This document shows, piece after piece, positions 33,706 through 43,172 of a DNA stretch of 64,000 nucleotides. Numbering within the stretch: position 1 is the stretch's first letter; each line of letters opens with the position of its first letter. A program made the translations under genes and the position numbers. Source of the stretch: Ktedonobacter sp. SOSP1-85 (GTDB taxonomy: Bacteria; Chloroflexota; Ktedonobacteria; Ktedonobacterales; Ktedonobacteraceae); the NCBI RefSeq assembly GCF_016587415.1, contig NZ_BNJI01000001.1:4565501-4629500 (forward strand), given 5' to 3'. The notes beneath the pieces were generated by a model. The model had not been told where the DNA came from. It searched no databases and saw nothing but the letters and a program-made list of their open reading frames with translations.

Positions 33706-34647
33706 TTATGCTTCGAGTCGCTCGGGGTGATGCTTACGCCAGTAGCGCATATACCCTTGCACTGTCATAGGGTAGTTCGATGCGATCTCGTAGCGCTCAA
33801 GTGTACGCGGATCGTTCGAGAGACGCTGTAATTCAGGGCGTGTCTCCGCGATGAAGAGTTCAATAATCTCCGCCTCGCTCTTGTTCTCGCGCATGGCTCG
33901 TAGCACGAGATCACCCCAGTTAAAGAGCTTCGCGCGTATGCTTTCAAGATGCGGAGCCAGGTTGCGGACGGGACCAAAGTGCGCCAGGTAAATGACATCG
34001 GGGCGCAGCTTTTTGAGCGTATCGATGCTGCTCGACCAGGCCTCGATATCCAGGTCTGGAGGGGGGGTGGGAGGTCGCCCATAAGAGATGCCAGGCAGGC
34101 GCACGCCCGCGACGTCGCCCGCGAAGAGATCTCCACTATGCACATCAAAGAAGATGACGTGATGGATGGCATGGCCGGGAGTATAGTGAACCTCCAGGCG
34201 CCGACCTGCGACATTGAGAATATCTCCGCCCTCAATGACCTGGACCTTCTCCTGGGGCACAGGGAGAATTTCGCCCCATAACTCCTGCATGCGCTCGCCA
34301 TAGATGCGCTCCGAGCTGGCGATGAGTTTCCCAGGATCAATGAGATGTTGCGCGCCCTTGCTATGAACGAACACGCGTGCCTGGGGCATAGAGGCGAGAA
34401 GCTTTCCGACCCCTCCAGTATGATCCAGGTGAATGTGCGTGGCCAGGATGTGGGTGACGCGCGCGGGATCAAATCCCGCCTGGCGTATTCCCTCCAGTAG
34501 GGCCTCGCTGGTGCTTCCCGGCCCTGGATCAATCAGCGCGATTTCATCGCTACCCGCCAGGAGATAGGAGCCGATAATGTCTGTCTCCCCCTGGAACGGC
34601 AGAGAAATCTGCCAGATTCCAGGGGTGAGTTGTGTTACCTCTGTCAA
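33706..34647 (-). CDS. Metallo-beta-lactamase-fold hydrolase
   Basis: A 313-residue binuclear metal hydrolase. THIHLDHTGGVG (about 70) supplies the HxHxDH zinc ligands. Further ligands are His in YTPGHAIHHV, Asp in DLFAGDVAGV and His in YLAHFGP. Family members include glyoxalase II-like and lactonase enzymes; the substrate cannot be named here. The C-terminal 80 residues are helical, as in the BLACT-like group. The TTG start has GAGGAG 9 bp upstream. It lies downstream of the P5C dehydrogenase gene, separated by 21 bp. Confidence 0.88.
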   Translation of the reverse strand: MTEVTQLTPGIWQISLPFQGETDIIGSYLLAGSDEIALIDPGPGSTSEALLEGIRQAGFDPARVTHILATHIHLDHTGGVGKLLASMPQARVFVHSKGAQHLIDPGKLIASSERIYGERMQELWGEILPVPQEKVQVIEGGDILNVAGRRLEVHYTPGHAIHHVIFFDVHSGDLFAGDVAGVRLPGISYGRPPTPPPDLDIEAWSSSIDTLKKLRPDVIYLAHFGPVRNLAPHLESIRAKLFNWGDLVLRAMRENKSEAEIIELFIAETRPELQRLSNDPRTLERYEIASNYPMTVQGYMRYWRKHHPERLEA

Positions 34648-34668
34648 GAGTGTAAACTCCTCGCTTCC

Positions 34669-36246
34669 TTACTTTTTCTTCGAGATGGATTTCGCCTGTG
34701 TGAAGAGCAACAGGTAATCTGGGCCTCCTGCCTTGGAGTCCGTACCCGACATATTGAAGCCACCGAAGGGATGACCACCAACCATGGCGCCTGTACACTT
34801 GCGGTTGAAGTACAGGTTGCCAACATGGAACTCTTCGCCAGCGCGCTCAAGACGCTGCTCGTCGTTAGAGAAGAGCGAGCCGGTCAGGCCGTACTCGGTA
34901 TTGTTGGCGATGTCGAGGGCATCGTCAAAGTCTTTCGCTTTGATAAAGGCTAGAACCGGGCCAAAGATCTCCTCCAGCGAGATACGCGCCTCGGGGGCGA
35001 CGTCCGCGAAGATGGTTGGCTCGATAAAGTAGCCCGGCCCCTGGTGCTTACCGCCAGTGACGAGGCGTCCCTCTTGCTTGCCAAGCTCGATGTATTCGAG
35101 GATTTTCTTCATGGCGTTCTCGTCAACCACGGGACCCATGTAGGTGGTTGGTTGAGTCACATCGCCCATGGTAAGGGTTTTGGTCTTCTCGACCACTTTC
35201 TCCAATACCTTGTCGTAGACCTGCTCGACGACGATGGCGCGGGAACCAGCCGAACACTTCTGCCCCTGGAAGCCAAAGGCAGAGGCAACGATTGCGGCGG
35301 CGGCGGCATCCAGGTCGGCGGTCTCGTCGACGACGATTCCATCTTTGCCACCCATCTCCAGGATGGTACGCTTCAGCCAGCGCTGCCCCTTGGGCGTTTT
35401 CGACGCGCGCTCATAGATGCGCAAGCCGACGTCACGCGAGCCAGTGAAGGAGATGTAGCGCACGCTGGGGTTATCAACGAGGGTATCACCTACGACTGAA
35501 CCGGAGCCAGTTAGGAAGTTAACCACGCCAGCGGGGAGACCCACCTCTTCGAGGAGGCGCATAAACTGGTAAGCAATAGCGGGCGAGGTGCTGGCAGGCT
35601 TGAGCACAACTGTATTGCCAGCGACAAACGAGGCGCTTGTCATGCCAACCATGATGGCGTTAGGGAAGTTCCAGGGCGGAATGACCGCGCCCACACCCAG
35701 CGGAATATAGACGAGTTTGTTCTCTTCGCCGGGCAAGGGCGTGACTGGTTGGTCGCCAGCCAGGCGTAGCATCTCGCGCGCGTAGTACTCGAGGAAGTCA
35801 ATGGCCTCGGCGGTGTCGCCATCGGCCTCGACCCAGCTCTTACCAACCTCAAAGATCATCCAGGCGTTAAAGTAGAAACGGCGCTGGCGCATGAGATCGG
35901 CGGCGGCGAAGAGATAGCTGGCGCGCTCTTCGGCTGGAATATGTTTCCAGCTTTCGAAGGTCTCGGCCGCGACTTTGACCGCCTCGTTTGCCTGCTCGAC
36001 TGTCGCGCTGGTAAAGTGACCTATTACCTGGTCGGGCTGCGAGGGATTGACCGAGGCGAAGGTCTTCTCACCGGTAATCTTTTTGCCACCGATGATGAGC
36101 GGATAGGTCTGACCCAGCTCGCTTCTCACCTGGGCGATTGCCTCTTCCTGGGCACGTTTATTCTCTTCTTTACTGAAATCAGTGAAAGGTGCATTTGTGA
36201 AAGGCGTTTGGAGACGCCCTTTGATATCTTCTAAAACTTTGGCCAT
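34669..36246 (-). CDS. pruA: L-glutamate gamma-semialdehyde dehydrogenase (1-pyrroline-5-carboxylate dehydrogenase)
   Basis: A 525-residue aldehyde dehydrogenase of the RocA/PruA monofunctional type, which oxidises glutamate semialdehyde from proline or arginine to glutamate. PWNFPNAI, the catalytic Glu297 in LEMGGKDGIVV and Cys331 in GFQGQKCSAGSR are present. The first 65 residues show the extended N-terminus typical of P5C dehydrogenases (PLIIGGKKITGEKTFASVNPSQP). No proline dehydrogenase is adjacent. The product glutamate would feed a glutamate dehydrogenase such as the one at the left edge. Confidence 0.94.
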   Translation of the reverse strand: MAKVLEDIKGRLQTPFTNAPFTDFSKEENKRAQEEAIAQVRSELGQTYPLIIGGKKITGEKTFASVNPSQPDQVIGHFTSATVEQANEAVKVAAETFESWKHIPAEERASYLFAAADLMRQRRFYFNAWMIFEVGKSWVEADGDTAEAIDFLEYYAREMLRLAGDQPVTPLPGEENKLVYIPLGVGAVIPPWNFPNAIMVGMTSASFVAGNTVVLKPASTSPAIAYQFMRLLEEVGLPAGVVNFLTGSGSVVGDTLVDNPSVRYISFTGSRDVGLRIYERASKTPKGQRWLKRTILEMGGKDGIVVDETADLDAAAAAIVASAFGFQGQKCSAGSRAIVVEQVYDKVLEKVVEKTKTLTMGDVTQPTTYMGPVVDENAMKKILEYIELGKQEGRLVTGGKHQGPGYFIEPTIFADVAPEARISLEEIFGPVLAFIKAKDFDDALDIANNTEYGLTGSLFSNDEQRLERAGEEFHVGNLYFNRKCTGAMVGGHPFGGFNMSGTDSKAGGPDYLLLFTQAKSISKKK

Positions 36247-36384
36247 GATGTATAAACTCCTTCAACACTTCATCGTGTCATGTGATTGATTGCCTCCTTA
36301 TTCTATCTCATAGAGGCGGGGTGATGGTAGAGGAACGCTTCTGTGTATTATCTCTAGCGTGCAGCAAGCCGGCAATGCACTGTA

Positions 36385-36852
36385 TTAGTGAATAATGGGG
36401 GCGTTATCCTGGGCAAGCGCGTCGCGAATGCGCTCGTGGTGAGGCTCCACGATGTCCATCCGGGCTATTTCTTTTGGTGTGAAGTAGCCAATTTCGGTAG
36501 TCTCATCGCTTAAACCAGGCTCGCCAGCCACTATCTCGCCCTCAAAACAGATGTTAACCATGTGATAGCGGTTACTATCAGGATAGGTCAGGAGCACATG
36601 TGGATTGGAGTAGATACCGATGAGCCTGTTGAGGCTGATACGCAGGCCAGTCTCTTCCCAGGTCTCGCGGATACAGGCTTCGCTGACGCTCTCGCCTGCC
36701 TCCATATGCCCACCGGGCAGGCACCAGCGCCCGTTATCGCTGCGCCGGGTCAGCAGTATTTTCTCGTGTACAGCGTCAAAAATGACAACCGAGGTCGTGA
36801 GTGCCAGTTGCCCCTCACGGCCAATACGGTCTCCAAAGAGATAAGAAGCCAT
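36385..36852 (-). CDS. Nudix hydrolase
   Basis: 155 residues with a complete Nudix box at about 48-70 (GGHMEAGESVSEACIRETWEETGL). Nudix proteins hydrolyse nucleoside diphosphates linked to other groups. The WCLPGGHMEAGE form is common in MutT/ADP-ribose hydrolases of this size, but the substrate is not decidable from sequence. AAGGAG precedes the ATG by 10 bp. Confidence 0.9.
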   Translation of the reverse strand: MASYLFGDRIGREGQLALTTSVVIFDAVHEKILLTRRSDNGRWCLPGGHMEAGESVSEACIRETWEETGLRISLNRLIGIYSNPHVLLTYPDSNRYHMVNICFEGEIVAGEPGLSDETTEIGYFTPKEIARMDIVEPHHERIRDALAQDNAPIIH

Positions 36853-36885
36853 AGTGCGTTCTCCTTATATTTTGTTATATTCCAT

Positions 36886-38376
36886 CTAAGGTTGAATGCC
36901 CAGGGTGGTGATGTTTCGTGTAGTCATGTCTAGCAGACGAATGGCATGATTATTGGTGTCAGCGATATACAGGGTGTTGCCGGTGACTGCCAGGCCCCCA
37001 GGTTCATTAAATTGTGCCTGGTCGGCTGGTCCATTGTGTATGCCTGCCTTGCCTGTTCCGGCAAGGGTACGAACCTCGCGTGTTCGGGGATCAAGGACCT
37101 TGATGCGATTATTATAGGTATCTGCCAGGTAGAGCAGGCCATTTGCCGCGCAGACGCCCTGCACGTGCTGTAATTGAGCCTCTTCGCCGATGCCATCCAC
37201 ATCGCCAAAGTCAAAGAGACCGGTACCTACCAGCGTATGCACCTGTTGCTCGCCTGTCAACTCGATGGTGCGGATGGCGCTGGCCTCGCTATCGGCGCTA
37301 TAGAGTATTTGTTTCTCCACGTCCAGGGTGATGCCAGTCGGCTGGGCGAAGAGGGCCTCGGCACGTGGTCCATCGCGTAGCGCCTCCGGGCCAGCGCCAG
37401 CGAAAGGTTCAATCTGATCAGTAGCCAGGTTGAGCACAAAGATGCGGTGCATCCCCGCCATGGCGATATACAACTTCTCCTCAAAGACCACGAGGTCCCA
37501 GGGCGAGCTAAGCGCAATACTTCGCGCCGGACCCTGGAGCTGGGTCCGCACCATGCCATTCTGCTCACCGGTTCCCGCCAGTGTCTCCACTTGTTGTGTG
37601 CGTAGATCAACGCGCCGGACGAGGTGGTTATCAGTATCCGCCACGTAGAGCAGGTCGTCGACGAGGGCTACGCCCTGAGGATGGTTAAATTGTGCTTCCG
37701 CAAACGAGCCATCGGCCTGACCCTGGACTCCTGACCCGATAATGGTGCGTACTCGTCCCTGGAGATCGGTCTCGACCAGGCGGTGATGTGCTGAATCGCT
37801 GATAATGAGGCGGTCGGCCTGTGCATCTACCGCAAGTTTGCCAGGGAAGGCCAAGAACGACGAGGGCGCCGTCGCAGCGCTAAAGCGCAGCTGGCGGTGG
37901 TCAAGCAGACCCCGAGCTTCAAACTCCTCTAGCATCTGGCGTAGCAGGTCCTTGCCTTGCGTGGGCGAGATCTCGCCCTCATGTTTGCCAATGACGCGCC
38001 CCTCCGGGTCAATAAAGACGAGGGTGGGCCAGGCGCGGACCGCGTATTGCTGCCAGAGGTACATCGTGTGATCATTTACCACTGGATGCTCGATGCCGTA
38101 ACGTAGGACAGCGTTGTGTACGCTGCCGGTAAAATGCTCGCCAGGGAATTTGGGCGAGTGAATACTGATAACGCTTAACGTCTCAGGGAAGCTCTCTTCA
38201 AGCTCACGCAGCTGGGCGAGTGCGTGCATACAATTGATGCAACAGAAGGTCCAGAAATGTAGGATCACGATCCGCCCGCGCAGCTCCTTCAGGCTGAGAG
38301 GGTGGTCGCTATTGATCCAGGCCAGATTGGTGGGAAAGTCGGGTGCGCGCACCTCACCGCGAAAGCGTTGCGCCAT
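36886..38376 (-). CDS. Thioredoxin-like and NHL-repeat protein (NHLRC2-like)
   Basis: A 496-residue protein with an AhpC/TSA-type thioredoxin domain (about 10-160) and an NHL beta-propeller (about 170-495). The thiol motif reads FWTFCCINCMHAL (Cys45, Cys46, Cys49), so the CxxC pair is kept. NHL blades show repeated GVxxxxxLLYxADTxNHxxR units, for example GVALVDDLLYVADTDNHLVR. No signal peptide is seen, so it should be cytoplasmic. The arrangement matches NHLRC2 of animals and bacterial relatives of uncertain function. Confidence 0.88.
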   Translation of the reverse strand: MAQRFRGEVRAPDFPTNLAWINSDHPLSLKELRGRIVILHFWTFCCINCMHALAQLRELEESFPETLSVISIHSPKFPGEHFTGSVHNAVLRYGIEHPVVNDHTMYLWQQYAVRAWPTLVFIDPEGRVIGKHEGEISPTQGKDLLRQMLEEFEARGLLDHRQLRFSAATAPSSFLAFPGKLAVDAQADRLIISDSAHHRLVETDLQGRVRTIIGSGVQGQADGSFAEAQFNHPQGVALVDDLLYVADTDNHLVRRVDLRTQQVETLAGTGEQNGMVRTQLQGPARSIALSSPWDLVVFEEKLYIAMAGMHRIFVLNLATDQIEPFAGAGPEALRDGPRAEALFAQPTGITLDVEKQILYSADSEASAIRTIELTGEQQVHTLVGTGLFDFGDVDGIGEEAQLQHVQGVCAANGLLYLADTYNNRIKVLDPRTREVRTLAGTGKAGIHNGPADQAQFNEPGGLAVTGNTLYIADTNNHAIRLLDMTTRNITTLGIQP

Positions 38377-38613
38377 AGTCTACCTCTTTCTTTATCTTGA
38401 GGGTGAGTTTCAGGTGCCAAAATTGTAGCATATGTGAGAACAAAGCCAGCCACTGAAACGTTCCCTGGGCGTTTATGCAGAATATGGTAGGATAGAGATA
38501 GATGCCTGTGAACGTAGAAGTTGAAGATGCAGGCGAAGTGCGACGGATTCTTTTGCCTATTGCTGAGAAGAGATACGCCCACTGTATGGTTGCTCATAGA
38601 GGAGGTTGGCTTG

Positions 38614-39420
38614 ATGATCTCGGTTGCCGTTGGACAATTCCCCATCAGTTTTGCTATCACAGAGAATGTACAGTATATCCTCTCCATGCTCGAACAGGTC
38701 GAGCCCGACGATTTGCTTGTGCTCCCCGAGGGAGCCATCTCTGGGTATAACGAGGATAGCCGCTTTCTTGAGCTAATTGATCGCAGGCTTCTGGCGGATG
38801 CGGTAGAGCGCATCGCGGAGGTCGTGAAGCGCAAGCAGGTGCACCTGATCGCTGGCTCCTGCCTGCAGGAAGAGGGTGAGTGGTATAACGCAGGGCTCTA
38901 TTTTTCGCCTCGTGGTGAGCGAGCGCTCTATCGCAAGGTGAACCTGGCAACGGGCGAGCGTGGGCACTTTGTCGCGGGTGCTGACCTTCCTATCTTTCCC
39001 CTCCATTTTGCCGAGGGGAGCGTCAATATAGGCATTCAGCTCTGTCGCGAGATCCGCTTCCCCGAACAGTGGCAATGCCTGGCCCAGCGTGGCGCCGAAC
39101 TCTTTGTCTACATTACCAATGCCGCTAATCCCGAGGTCAAGCCGGATGTCTGGCGCAGCCACCTGGTCAGTCGCGCGGCGGAGAACCAGCGCTTTGTGCT
39201 GGCTGCCAACATCGCTCACTTTGTGCAACACTGCCCCAGCATGATCATTGCTCCCGATGGCGAGGTCCTGGCCGAGGTTACGGGCGAGGAGACCCGTCTC
39301 CTACGTGCTACCCTCGACCTGGCGCAGACAGGCAACTGGTACCTCAGCCAGTGCCGCCGCGACGTTGTCAGCATGTACTACAAAGGCGAACTAGTACGCA
39401 CAAGCATCGGTCCAGTGTAA
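38614..39420 (+). CDS. Carbon-nitrogen hydrolase (nitrilase superfamily)
   Basis: A 268-residue alpha-beta-beta-alpha hydrolase. The triad is visible: Glu39 (LPEGAISGY), Lys108 (ALYRKVNLATGERGHF) and Cys144 (IGIQLCREIRFPEQW). These enzymes hydrolyse amides, nitriles or carbamoyl groups; the sub-branch is not clear. The ATG at 38614 is preferred because GAGGAGG lies 10 bp upstream and the family begins here (ISVAVGQFP). Longer frames start at 38521 without support. Confidence 0.88.
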   Translation: MISVAVGQFPISFAITENVQYILSMLEQVEPDDLLVLPEGAISGYNEDSRFLELIDRRLLADAVERIAEVVKRKQVHLIAGSCLQEEGEWYNAGLYFSPRGERALYRKVNLATGERGHFVAGADLPIFPLHFAEGSVNIGIQLCREIRFPEQWQCLAQRGAELFVYITNAANPEVKPDVWRSHLVSRAAENQRFVLAANIAHFVQHCPSMIIAPDGEVLAEVTGEETRLLRATLDLAQTGNWYLSQCRRDVVSMYYKGELVRTSIGPV

Positions 39421-39468
39421 TCCTGTCAAGACGAAGAGATAGCAATCGCTCCCAATAACTTGGGTCAA

Positions 39469-39514
39469 GTGTGGATGGTGGTTTCGGGTTGGCACCCGAA
39501 ACCACCATCCACAC
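39469..39514. repeat. 21-bp-arm hairpin upstream of yqeY
   Basis: Arms 39469-39489 and 39494-39514 pair perfectly around TGGC. The 19-nt flank motif is present nearby in reverse orientation at 39528-39546. It separates two co-directional genes. Confidence 0.75.
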
Positions 39515-39623
39515 TCATAAACTCACTGAGCGCCGCAGGCGCGAAAGGTGCTTTTTTCACGCAGGCGTAGTATACTATGGTGCGTTACTACACTGTTTTT
39601 GTATTAAGAGGAGAAACGTTGTT

Positions 39624-40097
39624 ATGGCTCGGCAGGAATTTCCGATTGAGCAGCAGTTACGTAAGGATGCCCAGGATGCGCAGCGCGCACGCGACCAGGT
39701 GAAGCTGGATACGCTGCGTATGGCCTTGAACTCAATTCATAACCTTGAAGTCGCGCGTACCGACCGCAAAAATCCCGAATATGGTCAGCCTCTCACCGAG
39801 GCGGATTGCTTGCGTGTGCTCGAACAGGAAGTCAAGAAGCGCAACCAGGCTATCCCCCTCTATAAGCAGGGCGGTCGCCTGGAACTCGCCGAGAAAGAAC
39901 AAGCGGAACTGGATATTCTACAGACCTACCTCAAGTCCTCACAGATGAGCGACGAGGAGATCCGCGAGGTCGTAAGCGCCCTGGTCGCGGAAAACGGCAA
40001 GGAGTTCCGCAAAGTCATGCCTCAGGCCGCCAAACAGCTCAAGGGGCGAGCCGACGGCGCACGTATTCAGGGCATTGTCAAAGAGTTAACGCAGTAA
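39624..40097 (+). CDS. GatB/YqeY domain protein
   Basis: 157 residues; the ATG at 39624 follows AGAGGAGAAA. The family resembles the C-terminal tail domain of GatB, an amidotransferase subunit that recognises tRNA. Diagnostic segments are KLDTLRMALNSIHNLE, VLEQEVKKRNQAIPLYKQGGRLELAEKEQAELDILQTYL and VMPQAAKQLKGRADG. Standalone YqeY proteins may act on tRNA but their role is unproven. Confidence 0.93.
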   Translation: MARQEFPIEQQLRKDAQDAQRARDQVKLDTLRMALNSIHNLEVARTDRKNPEYGQPLTEADCLRVLEQEVKKRNQAIPLYKQGGRLELAEKEQAELDILQTYLKSSQMSDEEIREVVSALVAENGKEFRKVMPQAAKQLKGRADGARIQGIVKELTQ

Positions 40098-40117
40098 AGC
40101 CTCTCTCAAAAAATAAT

Positions 40118-40161
40118 AAGCACAAGGCCCCTGGCGTTTCGATGCCAGGGGCCTTGTGCTT
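40118..40161. terminator. Bidirectional terminator between yqeY and MFS gene
   Basis: The 18-bp arms 40118-40135 and 40144-40161 pair perfectly around an 8-nt loop. It separates two convergent genes (stops at 40097 and 40177). Confidence 0.85.
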
Positions 40162-40176
40162 GATCCTGGTTGCTTG

Positions 40177-41526
40177 CTACGGAGCTTCTGAGGCTATGGC
40201 TGCCTCTGCAACCTGGATATCCTTATCGGCTGCCGCATCCCGGTTGGCATATTCGCGCAAACCCCACGCGGCCAGCAGGGAGATCAACGCCATCAAAATG
40301 ATGTAGAGCACGAGCGGAATATATGATTTATATGCCGCAAGCAGGAGCACCGCGATAATCGGGGCCGGGCCGCCCGCCGTGAGCGAGGCAAGCTGATAGC
40401 CGAGCGAGGCCCCACTATAACGCAGGCGGGTGCTGAAGTGCTCGGAGATAAACGCTGCCTCAGGACCATAGAGACTGGCGTGAAAGATGCTAATGGCTCC
40501 TATGAGCGCCAGCACGACAAGCACACTGTTTTTTGTTTGGAGTAAGAGGAAGAAGGGATAGGCATAGATCGCCATGCCAAGAGAGGCGATCATAAACCAG
40601 CGTTTACGCCCCACGATATCGGAGAGATAGCTCGCAAATGGCATTGTCCCAAAGGCGATCAGCGCGGCGAGAATAATCCCCGTGTAGAGCGTATTCACAG
40701 GTATCTTGAGCGTACTGGCTCCATATGATAGAACAAAAGTCGTAAACAGATAGAAGGGAGCCTGCTCACCTGAGCGCAGAAGCGCCGAGAGAATGATCTC
40801 CTTCCAGTAGTGGCGGATAACCTCGCCCAGGGGAGCCTTGGCTACCCGCTGTTCCTGCTTAAGGCGCGTAAACTCAGGAGTTTCGAGGATGCGCATACGG
40901 ATAAAGAAGCCAACCAGGATCAGAAGCGCGCTCAGGAAGAAGGGAATACGCCAGCCAATCTGAAGAAAAGCCTCGCCAGGGAAAAGCGCTTTACAGATCA
41001 GGAGTGCGATGGCGGCCAGGGCCAGGCCCACCGGAACGCCTGTCTGAGGCCAGCTGGCCCAGAAGCCACGGCGGCGGTTATCGCCATACTCCAGCGAGAG
41101 CAGTACCGAGCCACCCCATTCGCCTCCGACTCCAGCCCCTTGCAGGAAGCGCAGAATCGTAATCAATAGGGGCGCGACAAAACCGATGCTCTTGTAGGTT
41201 GGAATAGCACCAATCAATACAGTCGCAACCCCCATGAGAATGAGTGTCGTGATGAGCGTCGATTTGCGTCCAACGCGGTCGCCGAACCAGCCGAAGAACG
41301 CGCCCCCGATAGGGCGAGCCAGGAAACCGATGTAGTAAGTGGTAAAAGATGCTAAGATGCCGGTGACAGGATCGAGATTGGGAAAGAAGAGCGGGGCGAA
41401 AATAGTGGCAGCAAAGAAGTTGTACAAGAAGAAATCATACCACTCAATGGCGGTTCCCAGCGTGCTCGCGGTAATTACGGGCAGCATACGGCGAACCGAG
41501 ACTTCTCCCGTTGCTACATTAGCCAT
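40177..41526 (-). CDS. MFS transporter, metabolite:H+ symporter family
   Basis: A 449-residue, 12-helix transporter of the MHS type (ProP, KgtP, ShiA relatives). IEWYDFFLYNFFAATIFAPLFFP near the start and RPIGGAFFGWFGDRVGRKSTL between helices 2 and 3 are the family signatures. The segment FLQGAGVGGEWGGSVLLSLEY is highly diagnostic. It probably imports an organic acid, amino acid or osmolyte with protons; the substrate is unknown. AAGGAGG lies 6 bp before the ATG. Confidence 0.9.
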   Translation of the reverse strand: MANVATGEVSVRRMLPVITASTLGTAIEWYDFFLYNFFAATIFAPLFFPNLDPVTGILASFTTYYIGFLARPIGGAFFGWFGDRVGRKSTLITTLILMGVATVLIGAIPTYKSIGFVAPLLITILRFLQGAGVGGEWGGSVLLSLEYGDNRRRGFWASWPQTGVPVGLALAAIALLICKALFPGEAFLQIGWRIPFFLSALLILVGFFIRMRILETPEFTRLKQEQRVAKAPLGEVIRHYWKEIILSALLRSGEQAPFYLFTTFVLSYGASTLKIPVNTLYTGIILAALIAFGTMPFASYLSDIVGRKRWFMIASLGMAIYAYPFFLLLQTKNSVLVVLALIGAISIFHASLYGPEAAFISEHFSTRLRYSGASLGYQLASLTAGGPAPIIAVLLLAAYKSYIPLVLYIILMALISLLAAWGLREYANRDAAADKDIQVAEAAIASEAP

Positions 41527-41912
41527 GGTGCCTCCTTATGCTCATCATCATGATGAACACTAACTACGACAACTGTATGTAGAAAGGATACCTTCTATCT
41601 GTAGCCCAAAGGCTCAGATGGCGCCTGGCAGTTGTGTTCCCACCTTTGGGAATTGGAAGCAAGAAGCGAAAAGATATTATTAAAAGCATAATGATTTACT
41701 ATCTGCTTGTCAAGCAAAAAGAAGTAGTTTTATGAACCAGTCGTCATGTTTGCGCCAGCGATTTTATTCCTGGCATTAGGCATGATGTTATACTATGGTC
41801 AGAATAAATAGTTCTGTGTGGATGTGCAAATGTATGCTCCGTTTTGGCGCGAAGAGGCATCTAGTTTCAGTGATGGTATATGTCATGAAACGCTAGGAGG
41901 TGCGATGGACTC
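41527..41912. other. Intergenic region between MFS and Lon-domain genes
   Basis: About 385 bp between divergent genes. A -10-like TATACT sits near 41790-41796, without a clear -35 box. Nothing else recognisable. Confidence 0.3.
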
Positions 41913-42566
41913 ATGTCGATTACCGCGATAGAATTACCTTTGTTCCCACTAGATGTGGTGCTTTTCCCGGGGACAGTCATGCCGCTCCACATCTTCGAGC
42001 CGCGCTACCGGCAGATGATCCAGGATTGCCAGCGGACGCAGAAGCCATTTGGGATTGTGCTGACAAAGCCTGAGAGCGTCTACCTACACGAGGTTCCCTA
42101 CAGTGTCGGCACAATGGTGCAGATGCGCAACGTCGAGCGCATGGAAGACGGTCGCTTTACATTGATGGCAATAGGGACACGTCGTTTTCGCATCGTCAGC
42201 CAGCATCGAGATAGGCCCTATTTGTCAGCGACTGTCGAGCCATTTATGGATGATCCCGAGCCGGCCCAGATCTTAACCCTCCCCATGGCTCAGGTGTGTG
42301 GCTTGTTTCGTAACTACCTGGAGATGTTATTAGAGGCGGCGAACGAGGATAGTAGCTACGCCGATCTCCCCGAAGACCCGGAAGATCTCTCGTATTTCAT
42401 CGCCTATTTCCTCGAGGTGCAGAACGAAACGAAACAGCGCCTCCTTGAAGGTACTTCGACGCAGGAACGCCTGCGCGACGAGATCAATATTCTGCGACGA
42501 GAAGTACCCTTTATGCGGCAAATCCTCTCAAAGAATTTGCCTGAGGACCGGAGTATGCTAAACTAA
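41913..42566 (+). CDS. Lon-protease substrate-binding domain protein
   Basis: 217 residues consisting of only the N-terminal (LAN/PUA-like) domain of Lon. It starts ELPLFPLDVVLFPGTVMPLHIFEPRYRQMIQDC, the conserved segment, and includes VGTMVQMRNVERMEDGRFTLMAIGTRRFRI. No ATPase or peptidase domain is present. Such standalone proteins are widespread and of unclear role, possibly adaptors. TAGGAGG precedes the ATG by 13 bp. Confidence 0.9.
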   Translation: MSITAIELPLFPLDVVLFPGTVMPLHIFEPRYRQMIQDCQRTQKPFGIVLTKPESVYLHEVPYSVGTMVQMRNVERMEDGRFTLMAIGTRRFRIVSQHRDRPYLSATVEPFMDDPEPAQILTLPMAQVCGLFRNYLEMLLEAANEDSSYADLPEDPEDLSYFIAYFLEVQNETKQRLLEGTSTQERLRDEINILRREVPFMRQILSKNLPEDRSMLN

Positions 42567-42602
42567 GCACACACTAATTTTTAGAAGTGAGGATGGGACG
42601 AG

Positions 42603-42974
42603 ATGAGAGAGTTGCCCGGTTTTCGGCAGCAGCTTGATAACCTGCTTCGCACCCGTGATAAGGAACAGGTGCAGACATTTATGATTGAAAATGGCCAGTG
42701 GTATGAAGGCACGCCCGCTGATCCTGAATATGCCATGTGGCTTATGATCGGCGGCAGCGAGAAACTGAGCGACCTGCATGAAGAGGCGCGTGAGTGGCTG
42801 GTCAGCCATGGGCACGCGAGCGCGGCTGAGGCCCTGCTGGGGAAAGCTGGCGCCAAAGGTGGCTCATCCAAGGGACGGGCAAAACAGCAGCCTCGCGGGA
42901 AGCAGGCGCAAGGACGCAAACCAGCCGCTAAAGGTGAGCGAGGCCCAGCTAAGAGCACGCCGAAAGAGTCCTAA
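42603..42974 (+). CDS. Small protein with basic C-terminal tail
   Basis: 123 residues, not recognised. Residues 1-80 are probably helical and acidic. Residues 81-123 are rich in Lys, Gly, Ala and Pro (for example GRKPAAKGERGPAKS), like the tails of histone-like or nucleic-acid-binding proteins. It follows the Lon-domain gene by 36 bp on the same strand and has a usable GGGACGAG upstream. No signal peptide. Confidence 0.6.
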   Translation: MRELPGFRQQLDNLLRTRDKEQVQTFMIENGQWYEGTPADPEYAMWLMIGGSEKLSDLHEEAREWLVSHGHASAAEALLGKAGAKGGSSKGRAKQQPRGKQAQGRKPAAKGERGPAKSTPKES

Positions 42975-43172
42975 TGAGTCCCAAAGCGAGCGTTGGCTGT
43001 AGTTAGTGCTCCAGGCTGCCGATACTATTAGTGATATCCCGATATTCATAGTATCGAATCAGAGCAGGACACTCCTGCCCTGATCATTTTTTGGGGAATA
43101 GATCAGAGCCGTAATTCTGTTGTGCTGAGTAGCGATAATAATGAAGCAGATGAATAAAAGCGCTATATTTAT

